Assembly: GCA_002382755.1 (NCBI GenBank)
Contig: DFZT01000024.1
Coordinates: forward strand, 28,563 to 44,752
DNA: 16,190 bases
Source of the DNA: Firmicutes bacterium UBA4049
GTDB taxonomy: Bacteria; Bacillota; Desulfotomaculia; Desulfotomaculales; Nap2-2B
Direction: 5' to 3'
Shown here: positions 6,802-14,359 of the stretch, piece by piece
Position numbering within the stretch: the stretch's first letter is position 1
Layout of the letters: each line of letters starts with the position of its first letter
Notes under the pieces: model-generated
What the model was told of the DNA's origin: nothing
Database searches by the model: none
The model's input: only the letters and a program-made list of their open reading frames with translations
Translations under genes and position numbers: made by a program

Positions 6802-8124
6802 ATGATCAGACAAAAAATAAAAGCATTAATTTATTTAACCCTTTTGCTTTTTTGGCTGCTGACGGCAGGTACAGCCTGTGCCGGTGTTAATCATAACCGT
6901 GTTGTAGCGCTTACCGTTGAAGGTCCAATCGTGCCGGTGACGGCCAGTTATATTCAGCGGGGGATTAAGCTTGCTGAAAATGAAGGCATTGCCTGCATAA
7001 TTAAACTGGATACGCCCGGCGGTTTGTACAGTTCAACGCAGCAGATTGTCGGTTATATTTTGAACGCCGGGGTACCCGTGATTGTCTATGTGTCGCCCCA
7101 GGGAGGCTGGGCAGGTTCCGCCGGGACCTTTATTACCATAGCTGCTCATTATGCTGTTATGGCGCCCGGGAGCAGGATTGGCGCAGCTCATCCTGTTTCA
7201 ACCACCGGACAAACTGAACAATCCGTATCCGATGTCTCAAGCCAGAAAATCACCGAGGACGCCGCGGCCTGGGTTCGCTCGCTTGCACAGCTGCGCGGCA
7301 GGAATGTTCAGGCGGCGGAGCTTGCCGTACGTGAAAGCAAATCCTATTCTGATCAGGAAGCTTTAAAAATCAAGCTCATCGACGCACGCGCCCGCACAAT
7401 GGACGAACTGCTTAAGGATTTAAACGGAAAAGAATTAACCATCCGGGACGGCAGGATAATTATCCTGACAACGGACAATGCAGATTTGTTTCCTGTGGCT
7501 ATGAACCTTCGCGAGAAAATTTTAACGGCGATAAGCAATCCGGAAGTTGCTTATCTTCTTTTCACTTTAGGCATGATAGGCCTGATCGCGGAAATATACC
7601 ATCCGGGAGCTGTATTTCCCGGTTTGGTAGGCGTTCTTGGCCTTCTTCTGGGCCTTTACGGCCTTGGGACACTTGACGCGTACTGGGTTGGTATAATGCT
7701 TTTAGTTCTTGCCTTCGGGCTATTTACCGCCGAGGCCTTTGTAACCAGTCATGGTGTAATAGGCGCCGGCGGCGCCGTATCATTTGTGATGGGCTCAGTT
7801 TTGCTTTTTTCAGGCAGCGGGACGGGATTTGCCATTAGTCCCTGGTTAATCGCGGTTACAACAGCTTTTTTCATGGCCCTGGTTGGTTTATTGCTTTTGG
7901 CGGTTGTCAAAGGGCAAAAACGGCATATAATTACAGGAACGGAAGGGATAATTGGACAGACGGCTGTAGCGCGCTCACCGCTAAACCCGGCGGGGATTGT
8001 TATCTTTTCAGGCGGTTTGTGGAATGCCGTTTCTGAAGAAGGAGCGGTTGACGAAGGTGAAGAGGTTGTCATAAGTTCGGTAAAAGGCTTAAAATTAACG
8101 GTTAAGAAAAAGAATAACAGTTAA
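6802..8124 (+). CDS. nfeD: NfeD family membrane-bound serine protease (long form)
   Basis: This 440-residue protein is a full-length NfeD (NfeD1b type). It has an N-terminal signal or membrane segment (residues 8-28), then a ClpP/crotonase-like protease domain (about 33-210), four or more membrane helices (about 248-372) and a C-terminal OB-fold domain (about 380-436). The protease motif [10 protein letters not shown] places the nucleophile at Ser106. Lys149 in SSQKI is the probable partner, as in the Ser-Lys dyad of the Pyrococcus homologue. Known homologues cleave the C-terminal region of the partner slipin, which is encoded 16 bp downstream here. The ATG follows a GGGGAGAG ribosome binding site by about 6 nt. 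It is the first gene of the long plus-strand set and is preceded by the extended -10 promoter. Confidence 0.95.
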   Translation: MIRQKIKALIYLTLLLFWLLTAGTACAGVNHNRVVALTVEGPIVPVTASYIQRGIKLAENEGIACIIKLDTPGGLYSSTQQIVGYILNAGVPVIVYVSPQGGWAGSAGTFITIAAHYAVMAPGSRIGAAHPVSTTGQTEQSVSDVSSQKITEDAAAWVRSLAQLRGRNVQAAELAVRESKSYSDQEALKIKLIDARARTMDELLKDLNGKELTIRDGRIIILTTDNADLFPVAMNLREKILTAISNPEVAYLLFTLGMIGLIAEIYHPGAVFPGLVGVLGLLLGLYGLGTLDAYWVGIMLLVLAFGLFTAEAFVTSHGVIGAGGAVSFVMGSVLLFSGSGTGFAISPWLIAVTTAFFMALVGLLLLAVVKGQKRHIITGTEGIIGQTAVARSPLNPAGIVIFSGGLWNAVSEEGAVDEGEEVVISSVKGLKLTVKKKNNS

Positions 8125-8140
8125 AAAGGAGGTACGAAGA

Positions 8141-8902
8141 ATGGGATTTTTTTTCACATCAATTCTAATCATTGTCATTCTGGTTCTTTTGGGGTCGGCT
8201 ATCAGAATAGTGCAGGAATACGAGCGGGGTGTAATTTTTCGCCTTGGCCGTATAGTAGGATCAAGGGGTCCCGGATTAATTTTGTTGATTCCTTTTATTG
8301 AACGCATGCAGAAAGTTGATCTCAGGGTAATAACAATGGATGTTCCGGCCCAGGAAACCATCACAAATGATAACGTGACAATTAAGGTAAACGCCATAGT
8401 CTATTTCCAGGTAGTAAACCCGGTTCAGTCCGTTGTAAATGTTTTGGATTATATCCGGGCTACTTCACAGCTGTCTCAAACTACATTACGCAGTATTATG
8501 GGTCAGTCACAGCTGGATGAAATACTTGCCAAAAGAGAGGAAATAAATCAGCGGCTGCAAAAAACCATTGATGAGGGAACTGAGTCCTGGGGGATTAAAG
8601 TAAGCCTGGTTGAAATCCGGGATTTGGAACTTCCTTCAACCATGCAAAGGGCTATGGCTGCCCAGGCGGAAGCCGAACGTGAACGCCGCGCGAAAATAAT
8701 TCATGCCGACGGTGAGTACCAGGCTTCTGAAAAATTAGCCCAGGCGGCTAACATTATTTCACAGGCGCCTGGCGCCCTGCAGCTTCGCTACCTTCAGACG
8801 ATTAGGGAAATTACAACAGACAAGGCCAGCACGATTGTTTTCCCTCTGCCTATGGATTTGATCATGCCTTTGGTAAAACTGCTGGAAAAAGTGGAAAAAT
8901 AA
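8141..8902 (+). CDS. Slipin (stomatin-like SPFH/band 7 protein)
   Basis: This 253-residue protein has one N-terminal membrane helix (residues 5-23), then [11 protein letters not shown] and [20 protein letters not shown], the hallmark start of an SPFH/band 7 domain (about 23-190). A charged coiled-coil-like region rich in Ala and Glu follows ([20 protein letters not shown]), then a hydrophobic C-terminal end [10 protein letters not shown] typical of slipins and probably the part cut by NfeD. Slipins form large membrane-associated oligomers that organise membrane microdomains. A strong AAAAAGGAGG lies just after the nfeD stop, 8 nt from the ATG, so the two genes are co-transcribed and independently translated. 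The nfeD-slipin pair is a widespread operon. The length is usual for the family. Confidence 0.95.
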   Translation: MGFFFTSILIIVILVLLGSAIRIVQEYERGVIFRLGRIVGSRGPGLILLIPFIERMQKVDLRVITMDVPAQETITNDNVTIKVNAIVYFQVVNPVQSVVNVLDYIRATSQLSQTTLRSIMGQSQLDEILAKREEINQRLQKTIDEGTESWGIKVSLVEIRDLELPSTMQRAMAAQAEAERERRAKIIHADGEYQASEKLAQAANIISQAPGALQLRYLQTIREITTDKASTIVFPLPMDLIMPLVKLLEKVEK

Positions 8903-8943
8903 AACCAATAAAACCGGTTACCTAAAATGAACGAGGTGGGCTT

Positions 8944-9660
8944 ATGAGGTGGAGCCAGGCCAGTGATATCGGCAGCGTACGCACTGTAAACGAGGACAGC
9001 ATTTGCGCCCGTCCGGAAATAGGCTTTTTTGCCGTAGCCGACGGTATGGGCGGAAGCCGGTCGGGCGAGGTAGCCAGCCGTTTAATCCTGCAGGAACTGG
9101 AAAGCTTTTTAATTTCCTATTCGGGCCAAAATCAGGATTTCGGTGTGATTCTGGCGGAGGGTGTTAAAAGGGCTAACAAAGCAGTTTACGTGACTTCCTT
9201 CAAGAGCGAGGATTACCACGGTATGGGCACGACCTTAAGCTGCATTATAGTGCGGGGCGATTTACTTTACCTGGCTCATGTAGGCGACAGCAGGATTTAT
9301 CTGTTCAGGCGCGGAACTATTGTTCAGTTAACCCGGGATCATTCGATGGTCCAGGAGATGCAGAACGAAGGGGTCCTCACCAAAGAGGAAGCAATAAGCC
9401 ACCCTTACCGTCATGTCCTGACCCGGGCTCTGGGCGTAGAACTAAACATGGAAATCGACATTGATCATCTTCAGCTTTTGCCGGGGGATATAATCCTTCT
9501 ATGCACCGACGGCTTATCCGGTTTTGTCAGTGATGAGGTTATTCTGCAATCAGTTTTAAACGCCGCCGACATTGACCAGGCGGCGGGCGCGCTGGTTCAA
9601 TGCGCTTTAAATTCCGGAGGAACCGATAATATTTCGGTTATTATTGTAGCTGTTGACTAG
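8944..9660 (+). CDS. prpC: PP2C-type Ser/Thr protein phosphatase (PrpC/Stp)
   Basis: This 238-residue cytosolic phosphatase removes phosphate from Ser/Thr, mainly on targets of the kinase encoded next. The PP2C motifs are present: SDIGSVRTVNEDS (residues 7-19), VADGMGG with metal-binding Asp33, GTTLSC, HVGDSRIYL (112-120), TRDHS, LLCTDGLSG with Asp189, and GGTDNIS with Asp228. These aspartates hold the Mn2+/Mg2+ pair. The length is normal for PrpC. ATG 8944 is preceded by GAGGTGGG 3-4 nt upstream. A 41-bp gap separates it from the slipin gene with no visible terminator. The phosphatase-kinase pair order is the same as in Bacillus (prpC-prkC). Confidence 0.95.
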   Translation: MRWSQASDIGSVRTVNEDSICARPEIGFFAVADGMGGSRSGEVASRLILQELESFLISYSGQNQDFGVILAEGVKRANKAVYVTSFKSEDYHGMGTTLSCIIVRGDLLYLAHVGDSRIYLFRRGTIVQLTRDHSMVQEMQNEGVLTKEEAISHPYRHVLTRALGVELNMEIDIDHLQLLPGDIILLCTDGLSGFVSDEVILQSVLNAADIDQAAGALVQCALNSGGTDNISVIIVAVD

Positions 9661-9746
9661 TTTAATAATACTAAAAAACGCGTTAGTCTTGCGTATATAT
9701 ACCTATTGGAGAAGTCAAACCATAAGGGTTTATGGAGTTGGAGTCT

Positions 9747-11627
9747 ATGATTGGTAAGACGCTTGGAGGCAGGTATGAAATAATTGAGGAACTTGGCAGC
9801 GGGGGAATGGCTATTGTTTATAAAGGGCTGGACGCTTCCCTTGGCCGGCCCGTGACGATCAAGATCCTGCGGCCGGAATATACAACCGATTACGGTTTTG
9901 TAAGACGTTTCCAACGTGAAGCGAGGGCAATCGCCAGTCTTTCCCATCCCAATATTGTCAGTCTTTACGATGTCGGCCAGGACGGAAACATACATTACCT
10001 GGTCATGGAATATGTTCACGGGGATAATCTGAAGGCAATTATTACCAGGGAAGGACCTTTGGCCCCGGCAAGGGCAATTCATATAGTTTGTCAAATTTGT
10101 GAGGCGCTGACGCATGCTCATGAAAATAATATAGTTCACCGGGACGTAAAGCCGCATAATATTTTGATAACCAGGGAAGGCTGGGCAAAATTAAGCGACT
10201 TCGGCATTGCGCGTGATGTAACGGGTACCACGCTAACATATACGGACTCCTTTATCGGTTCGGTGCACTACCTGTCACCGGAACAGGCACGCGGGCAGCT
10301 GGCCGATCCCAGGTCCGACCTTTATTCGCTTGGCGTTGTGCTTTATGAAATGTTAACGGGTTCCGTTCCCTATCAAGGGGACAATCTGATTGCGGTGGCT
10401 TTAAAGCATATCCAGGACGAGCCCGAGCCCCCTTCAAAATTAAATGGACGGATAACTGCGCAGCTGGAAGGAGTAATTCTTCGCGCGATAGCCAAGGATC
10501 CTTCCCGAAGATTTCAGAGCGGGCGGGAACTATCCCTGTGTTTGCGGGAAGCGCTGTCGAAAAGCAAAGGTGAACCGGCGGAAAACGGCGCCTTTGAAAA
10601 TACAGCAACAGGTTTGCTTGAGCCTTTATTGGAAGGGGAAGAAAAGGAGGAACCTGATATTGCCGTTATAAAAAAACGAAAAATACGCTCTTTGAGTGTG
10701 CTGATTGGCAGCCTTGTATTAATTTTTGTTTTAGCCGGGGCTGCTTTTGCTTTTAATAAGTTTTATTTTAATGTTCCCGAAGTCCAGGTGCCTAATGTTG
10801 TTAACAAAAGCCAGAAAGAAGCTGAGAATACGCTTAAAAACCTGGGTCTTAGAGTTCAGGTTGTCAAAGAGCATAATGACGATATAGCAGAAGGTTATGT
10901 TATTGCTCAGGATATAGGACCGGATGATCCCAAGGTCAAACCGCCAAGGCGGATCAAGCTTACCGTCAGTTTGGGCAAAGATCTCCGTGAAGTACCCGAC
11001 CTCTATAAGTTAACCCTTCTTGACGCTAAAGTCCGGGCAGCCCGGGCCGGACTGAAAATAAGCGAACCGGTTCAAGAAGGATATAATGACAATGTTACCG
11101 AAGGATGCATTTATCAGCAGTACCCAACCGCCGGCGCGGAAAAACCTGCCGGGAGCTTTATTACAGTTTATGTTTCGCAGGGTAAAAATTTAGCCCGGGC
11201 GCGGGTTCCCAGCCTTATTGGACTGACCATAGAACAGGCTGGGGAGGAGTTAAAAAAAATAAATCTGAAACTGGACGAAAGTTTTCAATGGGCAAATTAT
11301 GACAGCCCCGATTATCTGTCCGGCCAGATTATATCGCAGGAGCCTAAAGCAGGCAGTGATGTGACGGAAAATACAGCCGTCAAGGTTGTTGTCAGCAGGG
11401 GGCCAGGCCCTTTACCTACGGAAGTTCAAGTAAAGATACCGGTTCCCGACGACGGGCAAAATCACGAAGTGAGGATAAGTCTTAAAGATATAAGGGGTAC
11501 AAGAGACGTCTATGTCAGTCCGCAGGCTTCCGGCGATGAAGTAAACAAAGTCGTCCGTTTTTACGGGCGCGGCATAATCAGGGTCTACATTGACGGCTCG
11601 CTGGTTAAAGAAAAAACCTATGATTAG
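9747..11627 (+). CDS. prkC: PASTA-domain Ser/Thr protein kinase (PrkC/Stk family)
   Basis: This membrane kinase senses muropeptides through extracellular PASTA domains and phosphorylates cytosolic targets. The kinase domain (about 10-265) shows GSGGMA (17-22), Lys39 in TIKIL, HRDVKPHN (131-138), DFG (151-153), a Thr-rich activation loop (159-166) and SPEQARG. A juxtamembrane acidic stretch, one membrane helix (about 315-337), three PASTA repeats (about 345-410, 413-479, 484-551) and a 70-residue beta-rich tail follow. ATG 9747 (MIGKTLGGRYEI, 626 residues) is preferred: it is the usual family start and GGAG at 9734-9737 is 9 nt upstream. An ATG at 9732 would add five residues. The 71-bp gap before it contains an AT-rich GTATATATAC palindrome but no convincing promoter. 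Confidence 0.96.
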   Translation: MIGKTLGGRYEIIEELGSGGMAIVYKGLDASLGRPVTIKILRPEYTTDYGFVRRFQREARAIASLSHPNIVSLYDVGQDGNIHYLVMEYVHGDNLKAIITREGPLAPARAIHIVCQICEALTHAHENNIVHRDVKPHNILITREGWAKLSDFGIARDVTGTTLTYTDSFIGSVHYLSPEQARGQLADPRSDLYSLGVVLYEMLTGSVPYQGDNLIAVALKHIQDEPEPPSKLNGRITAQLEGVILRAIAKDPSRRFQSGRELSLCLREALSKSKGEPAENGAFENTATGLLEPLLEGEEKEEPDIAVIKKRKIRSLSVLIGSLVLIFVLAGAAFAFNKFYFNVPEVQVPNVVNKSQKEAENTLKNLGLRVQVVKEHNDDIAEGYVIAQDIGPDDPKVKPPRRIKLTVSLGKDLREVPDLYKLTLLDAKVRAARAGLKISEPVQEGYNDNVTEGCIYQQYPTAGAEKPAGSFITVYVSQGKNLARARVPSLIGLTIEQAGEELKKINLKLDESFQWANYDSPDYLSGQIISQEPKAGSDVTENTAVKVVVSRGPGPLPTEVQVKIPVPDDGQNHEVRISLKDIRGTRDVYVSPQASGDEVNKVVRFYGRGIIRVYIDGSLVKEKTYD

Positions 11628-11655
11628 CTTTTTCAAACAATAAGAGGCGGTTTTT

Positions 11656-12537
11656 GTGCTCACTCAAGGGGTAGTAGTTAAGGTTTACGGAGGTTTTTAC
11701 TACATAAGGGCGGGAAATGCAGTATGGGAGTGCGTCCTGCGGGGACGTTTCCGGATCGGCCGGGAGCGTGTGCTGGTTGGTGATTACGTAGAATTTATAA
11801 TTCAGAATGAAAGATCCGGTATTATTGAAAACGTTTTACCCCGGAGGACAATCCTTTTACGCCCGAGAGTTGTTAATGTAGAGCAGGCTGTTATCGTCCT
11901 GGCAACCCGTGATCCCTACCCCAACCCGCTGTTGCTTGACCGTTTTCTTATTCAAGCAAAGGATGCGGGAATCAAAGCATATATTAATTTCAACAAGATC
12001 GACCTCGGGACTGAAGAAACTCAAGAGATTGCCGCAATATATCTGAAAATTGGATACAGTGTACTTTTAACCAGCGCCAAGGAAAAAACGGGAATAGACG
12101 AACTGCGCAAAATTTTTGCAAACGGCATAACCGTGCTGGCTGGTCCTTCCGGTGTTGGAAAGAGCAGCCTTTTAAATGCTGTTTCACCGGACTTAATGCT
12201 TAAGACCAACGCCATCAGCGGCAAAGCGGGCACGGGCAGGCATACAACACGGCATGTCGAATTGCTGCCTCTTCCCGAAGGAGGGTTTGTGGTCGACACA
12301 CCAGGTTTTTCAAAGCTCGGGCTTCCGGAAGTGAATCGGGTTGAGCTTGCCGGCTTGTTTCCCGAATTTGAACCATATATCTACACATGCCAGTTTACTG
12401 GTTGCCTGCATCTGCAGGAACCTGGCTGCGCAGTGAAAAAGGCTCTTCAAGCGGGAGAGATCAGCAGCCTGCGGTATAATAATTACCTGAGGCTGTTGAA
12501 TGAAGTTGTTGAGCGGGAAAGGAGATACTTGAAATAA
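11656..12537 (+). CDS. rsgA: Ribosome small subunit-dependent GTPase RsgA (YloQ/CpgA)
   Basis: This 293-residue circularly permuted GTPase assists late 30S subunit maturation. An OB-fold occupies the first 65 residues. G motifs then come in permuted order: NKID (113-116), SAK (140-142), GPSGVGKS (163-170), GRHTTRH (194-200), DTPG (214-217). The C-terminal zinc site is complete: Cys245, Cys250, His252 and Cys258, spaced C-x4-C-x-H-x5-C. In Bacillus the homologue CpgA is a substrate of PrkC, which agrees with the gene order. The start is GTG 11656 with AGAGGCGG 5 nt upstream. The stop TAA (12535-12537) overlaps the inferred AUA start of rpe. Confidence 0.96.
   Translation: MLTQGVVVKVYGGFYYIRAGNAVWECVLRGRFRIGRERVLVGDYVEFIIQNERSGIIENVLPRRTILLRPRVVNVEQAVIVLATRDPYPNPLLLDRFLIQAKDAGIKAYINFNKIDLGTEETQEIAAIYLKIGYSVLLTSAKEKTGIDELRKIFANGITVLAGPSGVGKSSLLNAVSPDLMLKTNAISGKAGTGRHTTRHVELLPLPEGGFVVDTPGFSKLGLPEVNRVELAGLFPEFEPYIYTCQFTGCLHLQEPGCAVKKALQAGEISSLRYNNYLRLLNEVVERERRYLK
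12521..12536 (+). promoter_or_regulatory. Ribosome binding site and unusual AUA start of rpe
   Basis: GGAG at 12521-12524, within AAAGGAGA, is followed after 9 nt by ATA at 12534-12536 in the rpe frame. This ATA overlaps the rsgA stop as ATAA, the same geometry as a common ATGA coupling overlap. The first ATG in frame (12582) has no ribosome binding site at a suitable distance. Confidence 0.6.
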
Positions 12538-13193
12538 TTAAAATAGCGCCTTCGATTCTTTCCGCCGATTTTGCCAATCTCATGGCGGAGGTAAAGAAAA
12601 TAGAAAACAGCGGGGCCGATTACCTGCATGTTGACGTGATGGATGGCTGTTTCGTGCCGAATATAACTTTTGGGCCGGTGGTTGTACAAGCCCTTCGCCC
12701 GTATTGGTCCCTGCCAATCGACGTTCACCTGATGATTGAGGAACCGGGCAGGCATTTAGACAGCTTTATTGCAGCAGGTGCGGATCTGATCACAGTTCAT
12801 GCCGAGGCCGACAGGCACCTTCACCGTACTTTGAAATATATCAAGGACCGCGGCAGGAAAGCCGGAATAGCAATAAATCCGGCGACCCATCATTCTTGCC
12901 TGGAGTATGTCCTGCCGTTTGTCGACTTGATTGTGATCATGTCTGTAAACCCCGGTTTTGGCGGGCAGGTGTTTATTCCTGAAGTTATACCTAAAATTAA
13001 AGCTGTTAAAGAAATGCTTGACAAGTTTGGTTATATTGCCGAGATAAGCGTTGACGGCGGAATAGGCCCTGAAACTGTCCTTTCGGTTATCGAGGCCGGC
13101 GCAAATGTTGTTGTTGCCGGTTCGGCGATCTTTGGCAGCCCCGATCCTGCCCAGGCGGTTAGAAATATTAAAGACGCTGCAGCAGGGAGGTGA
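12534..13193 (+). CDS. rpe: Ribulose-phosphate 3-epimerase with apparent AUA start codon
   Basis: Rpe interconverts ribulose-5-phosphate and xylulose-5-phosphate in the pentose phosphate pathway. Read from the ATA at 12534 the 219-residue product begins (M)IKIAPSILSADFANL, matching the conserved N-terminus of the family (MIKVAPSILSADF in Bacillus as I recall it) and its usual length. The metal and catalytic residues are present: His32 and Asp34 in LHVDVMDG, His65 in DVHLMI, Asp174 in SVDGGIG, plus Ser7 and the phosphate-binding GG and GS turns. Starting at the first ATG (12582) would remove 16 residues, including the first beta strand and Ser7, and there is no good ribosome binding site there. 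ATT at 12537 is a second non-standard option. The frame is open upstream without any ATG, GTG or TTG near the homologous start. Confidence 0.93.
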   Translation: MIKIAPSILSADFANLMAEVKKIENSGADYLHVDVMDGCFVPNITFGPVVVQALRPYWSLPIDVHLMIEEPGRHLDSFIAAGADLITVHAEADRHLHRTLKYIKDRGRKAGIAINPATHHSCLEYVLPFVDLIVIMSVNPGFGGQVFIPEVIPKIKAVKEMLDKFGYIAEISVDGGIGPETVLSVIEAGANVVVAGSAIFGSPDPAQAVRNIKDAAAGR

Positions 13194-13198
13194 GTTCT

Positions 13199-13261
13199 GT
13201 GGCGGCTTGGAAGTGTGAGGAATGCGAGCAGAGTGTGTTTTTAAAGGGGTTGGACCCATAA
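13199..13261 (+). CDS. Candidate 20-residue micro-ORF with CxxC, abutting tyrA
   Basis: A GTG at 13199 follows GGGAGGT (13185-13191) by 7 nt, one of the best ribosome binding sites in the window. The frame runs 20 codons to TAA 13259-13261, which touches the tyrA ATG. The peptide contains WKCEEC (residues 4-9), a Phe and a C-terminal GLDP. Its last codons cover the tyrA ribosome binding site AAAGGGG (13243-13249), part of which can pair as GGGT-TGG-ACCC (13247-13257). Translation of the micro-ORF could therefore open the tyrA site. It could be a leader peptide, a tiny Cys-pair protein or chance. Trp and Phe are present but not in a run, unlike a classical attenuator peptide. Confidence 0.4.
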   Translation: MAAWKCEECEQSVFLKGLDP

Positions 13262-14356
13262 ATGTTTAAAAAAGTGGTTATCGTTGGCGTGGGATTGATC
13301 GGCGGGTCTTTGGGCCTGTCTCTGATTGGCCGCTCGCTTGCGTCTACTGTGGTGGGTGTGGGCAGAAATCCTGAAAACTTACGTTTGGCTGTTGAATGCG
13401 GGGCGATCCATGAGGCGGCGGAAAACCTGGCGGCCGCCGTTGCCGGCGCTGATCTGGTTGTTTTGGCCGCACATGTTGGGGCGGTAAACGGTTTGCTGAA
13501 AGAGATGCTTCCCAGCCTGACAGAGGGGACTGTAGTCACGGATGTAAGCAGTGTTAAGGTTAAAATAGTGCGTTTCGCCGCGGAATTGATGCCGCCCGGG
13601 GTTTTTTTCGTGGGCGGCCATCCAATGGCCGGATCAGAACAGCAGGGGGTAAAGGGCGCGGACCCGTACCTTTTCGAGAACGCCTATTATATTTTAACCC
13701 CTTTGCCAAATACGCCGCGGTTTGCCTGTGACAGAGTTAAAAATATGGCGGAAGGTGTTGGGGCTAGGGTAGTTGAAATGGCGCCCGAAGAACATGACCG
13801 CGCCGTTGCGGCGGTGAGTCACCTGCCGCACCTTACAGCGGTTGCCCTTGTCAGGACCCTGGTCAGTCTTTCCGACGGGGAAAAATTTCTACCCCTGGCG
13901 GCGGGCGGTTTCCGGGATTCCACACGTATCGCGCAAAGCAATCCCCTCATGTGGCGGGATATCTTCCTTTCCAACAGCGATATGCTGCTGGATATGTGCG
14001 GGTCTTTCAGGCGGCAGCTCGAATTACTGGAAAATGCCGTGGCGGCGGGAGACGGCCAGCGGATTTTGGACCTCCTGGAGGAGGCCAGGGAAGTCCGGCG
14101 GCACGCGCCGGCAAAAACAAAAGGTTATTTGCCGGCGCTTTATCCAATAATGGTTTCAGTCCCCGACCGGCCCGGTGCAATAGCCGACCTAGCGGCGCAG
14201 CTTGGCGCAGCCGGAATAAATATCGCAGATATAGAAATTTTGAGAGTAAGAGAGGGAGTTGGCGGGAGCGTCAGAGTTGCTTTCGCTGCCGAGGATGAGC
14301 AGAATTTGGCTGTTGAAGAACTGCGTAAAAGAGGAATGCAGGTAGTAAAGGGGTAG
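13262..14356 (+). CDS. tyrA: Prephenate dehydrogenase with C-terminal ACT domain
   Basis: TyrA oxidatively decarboxylates prephenate to 4-hydroxyphenylpyruvate, the step towards tyrosine. The 364-residue protein has an N-terminal Rossmann fold with VGVGLIGGSLG (8-18) for NAD+, then GGHPMAGSEQQGV (118-130), SHLPH with His187 (the probable catalytic His) and GFRDSTRIAQSNPLMW (216-231). A C-terminal ACT domain (about 293-364, starting PIMVSVPDRPGAIADLA) probably binds tyrosine for feedback inhibition. This architecture is usual in Firmicutes. The ATG starts directly after the stop of the 20-codon micro-ORF. Its own ribosome binding site AAAGGGG is 12 nt away, longer than ideal, which favours translational coupling. 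Confidence 0.95.
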   Translation: MFKKVVIVGVGLIGGSLGLSLIGRSLASTVVGVGRNPENLRLAVECGAIHEAAENLAAAVAGADLVVLAAHVGAVNGLLKEMLPSLTEGTVVTDVSSVKVKIVRFAAELMPPGVFFVGGHPMAGSEQQGVKGADPYLFENAYYILTPLPNTPRFACDRVKNMAEGVGARVVEMAPEEHDRAVAAVSHLPHLTAVALVRTLVSLSDGEKFLPLAAGGFRDSTRIAQSNPLMWRDIFLSNSDMLLDMCGSFRRQLELLENAVAAGDGQRILDLLEEAREVRRHAPAKTKGYLPALYPIMVSVPDRPGAIADLAAQLGAAGINIADIEILRVREGVGGSVRVAFAAEDEQNLAVEELRKRGMQVVKG

Positions 14357-14359
14357 TTC

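Noticed and set aside
8911..8920. AAACCGGTTA, similar to the AAACCGGTTT palindrome before cmk at 15710-15719
   Set aside because: Two short partial palindromes in AT-rich gaps are not enough to claim a shared operator.
9693..9702. GTATATATAC palindrome as a promoter of the kinase gene
   Set aside because: There is no -35 at a usable distance and the palindrome is a simple alternating AT tract.
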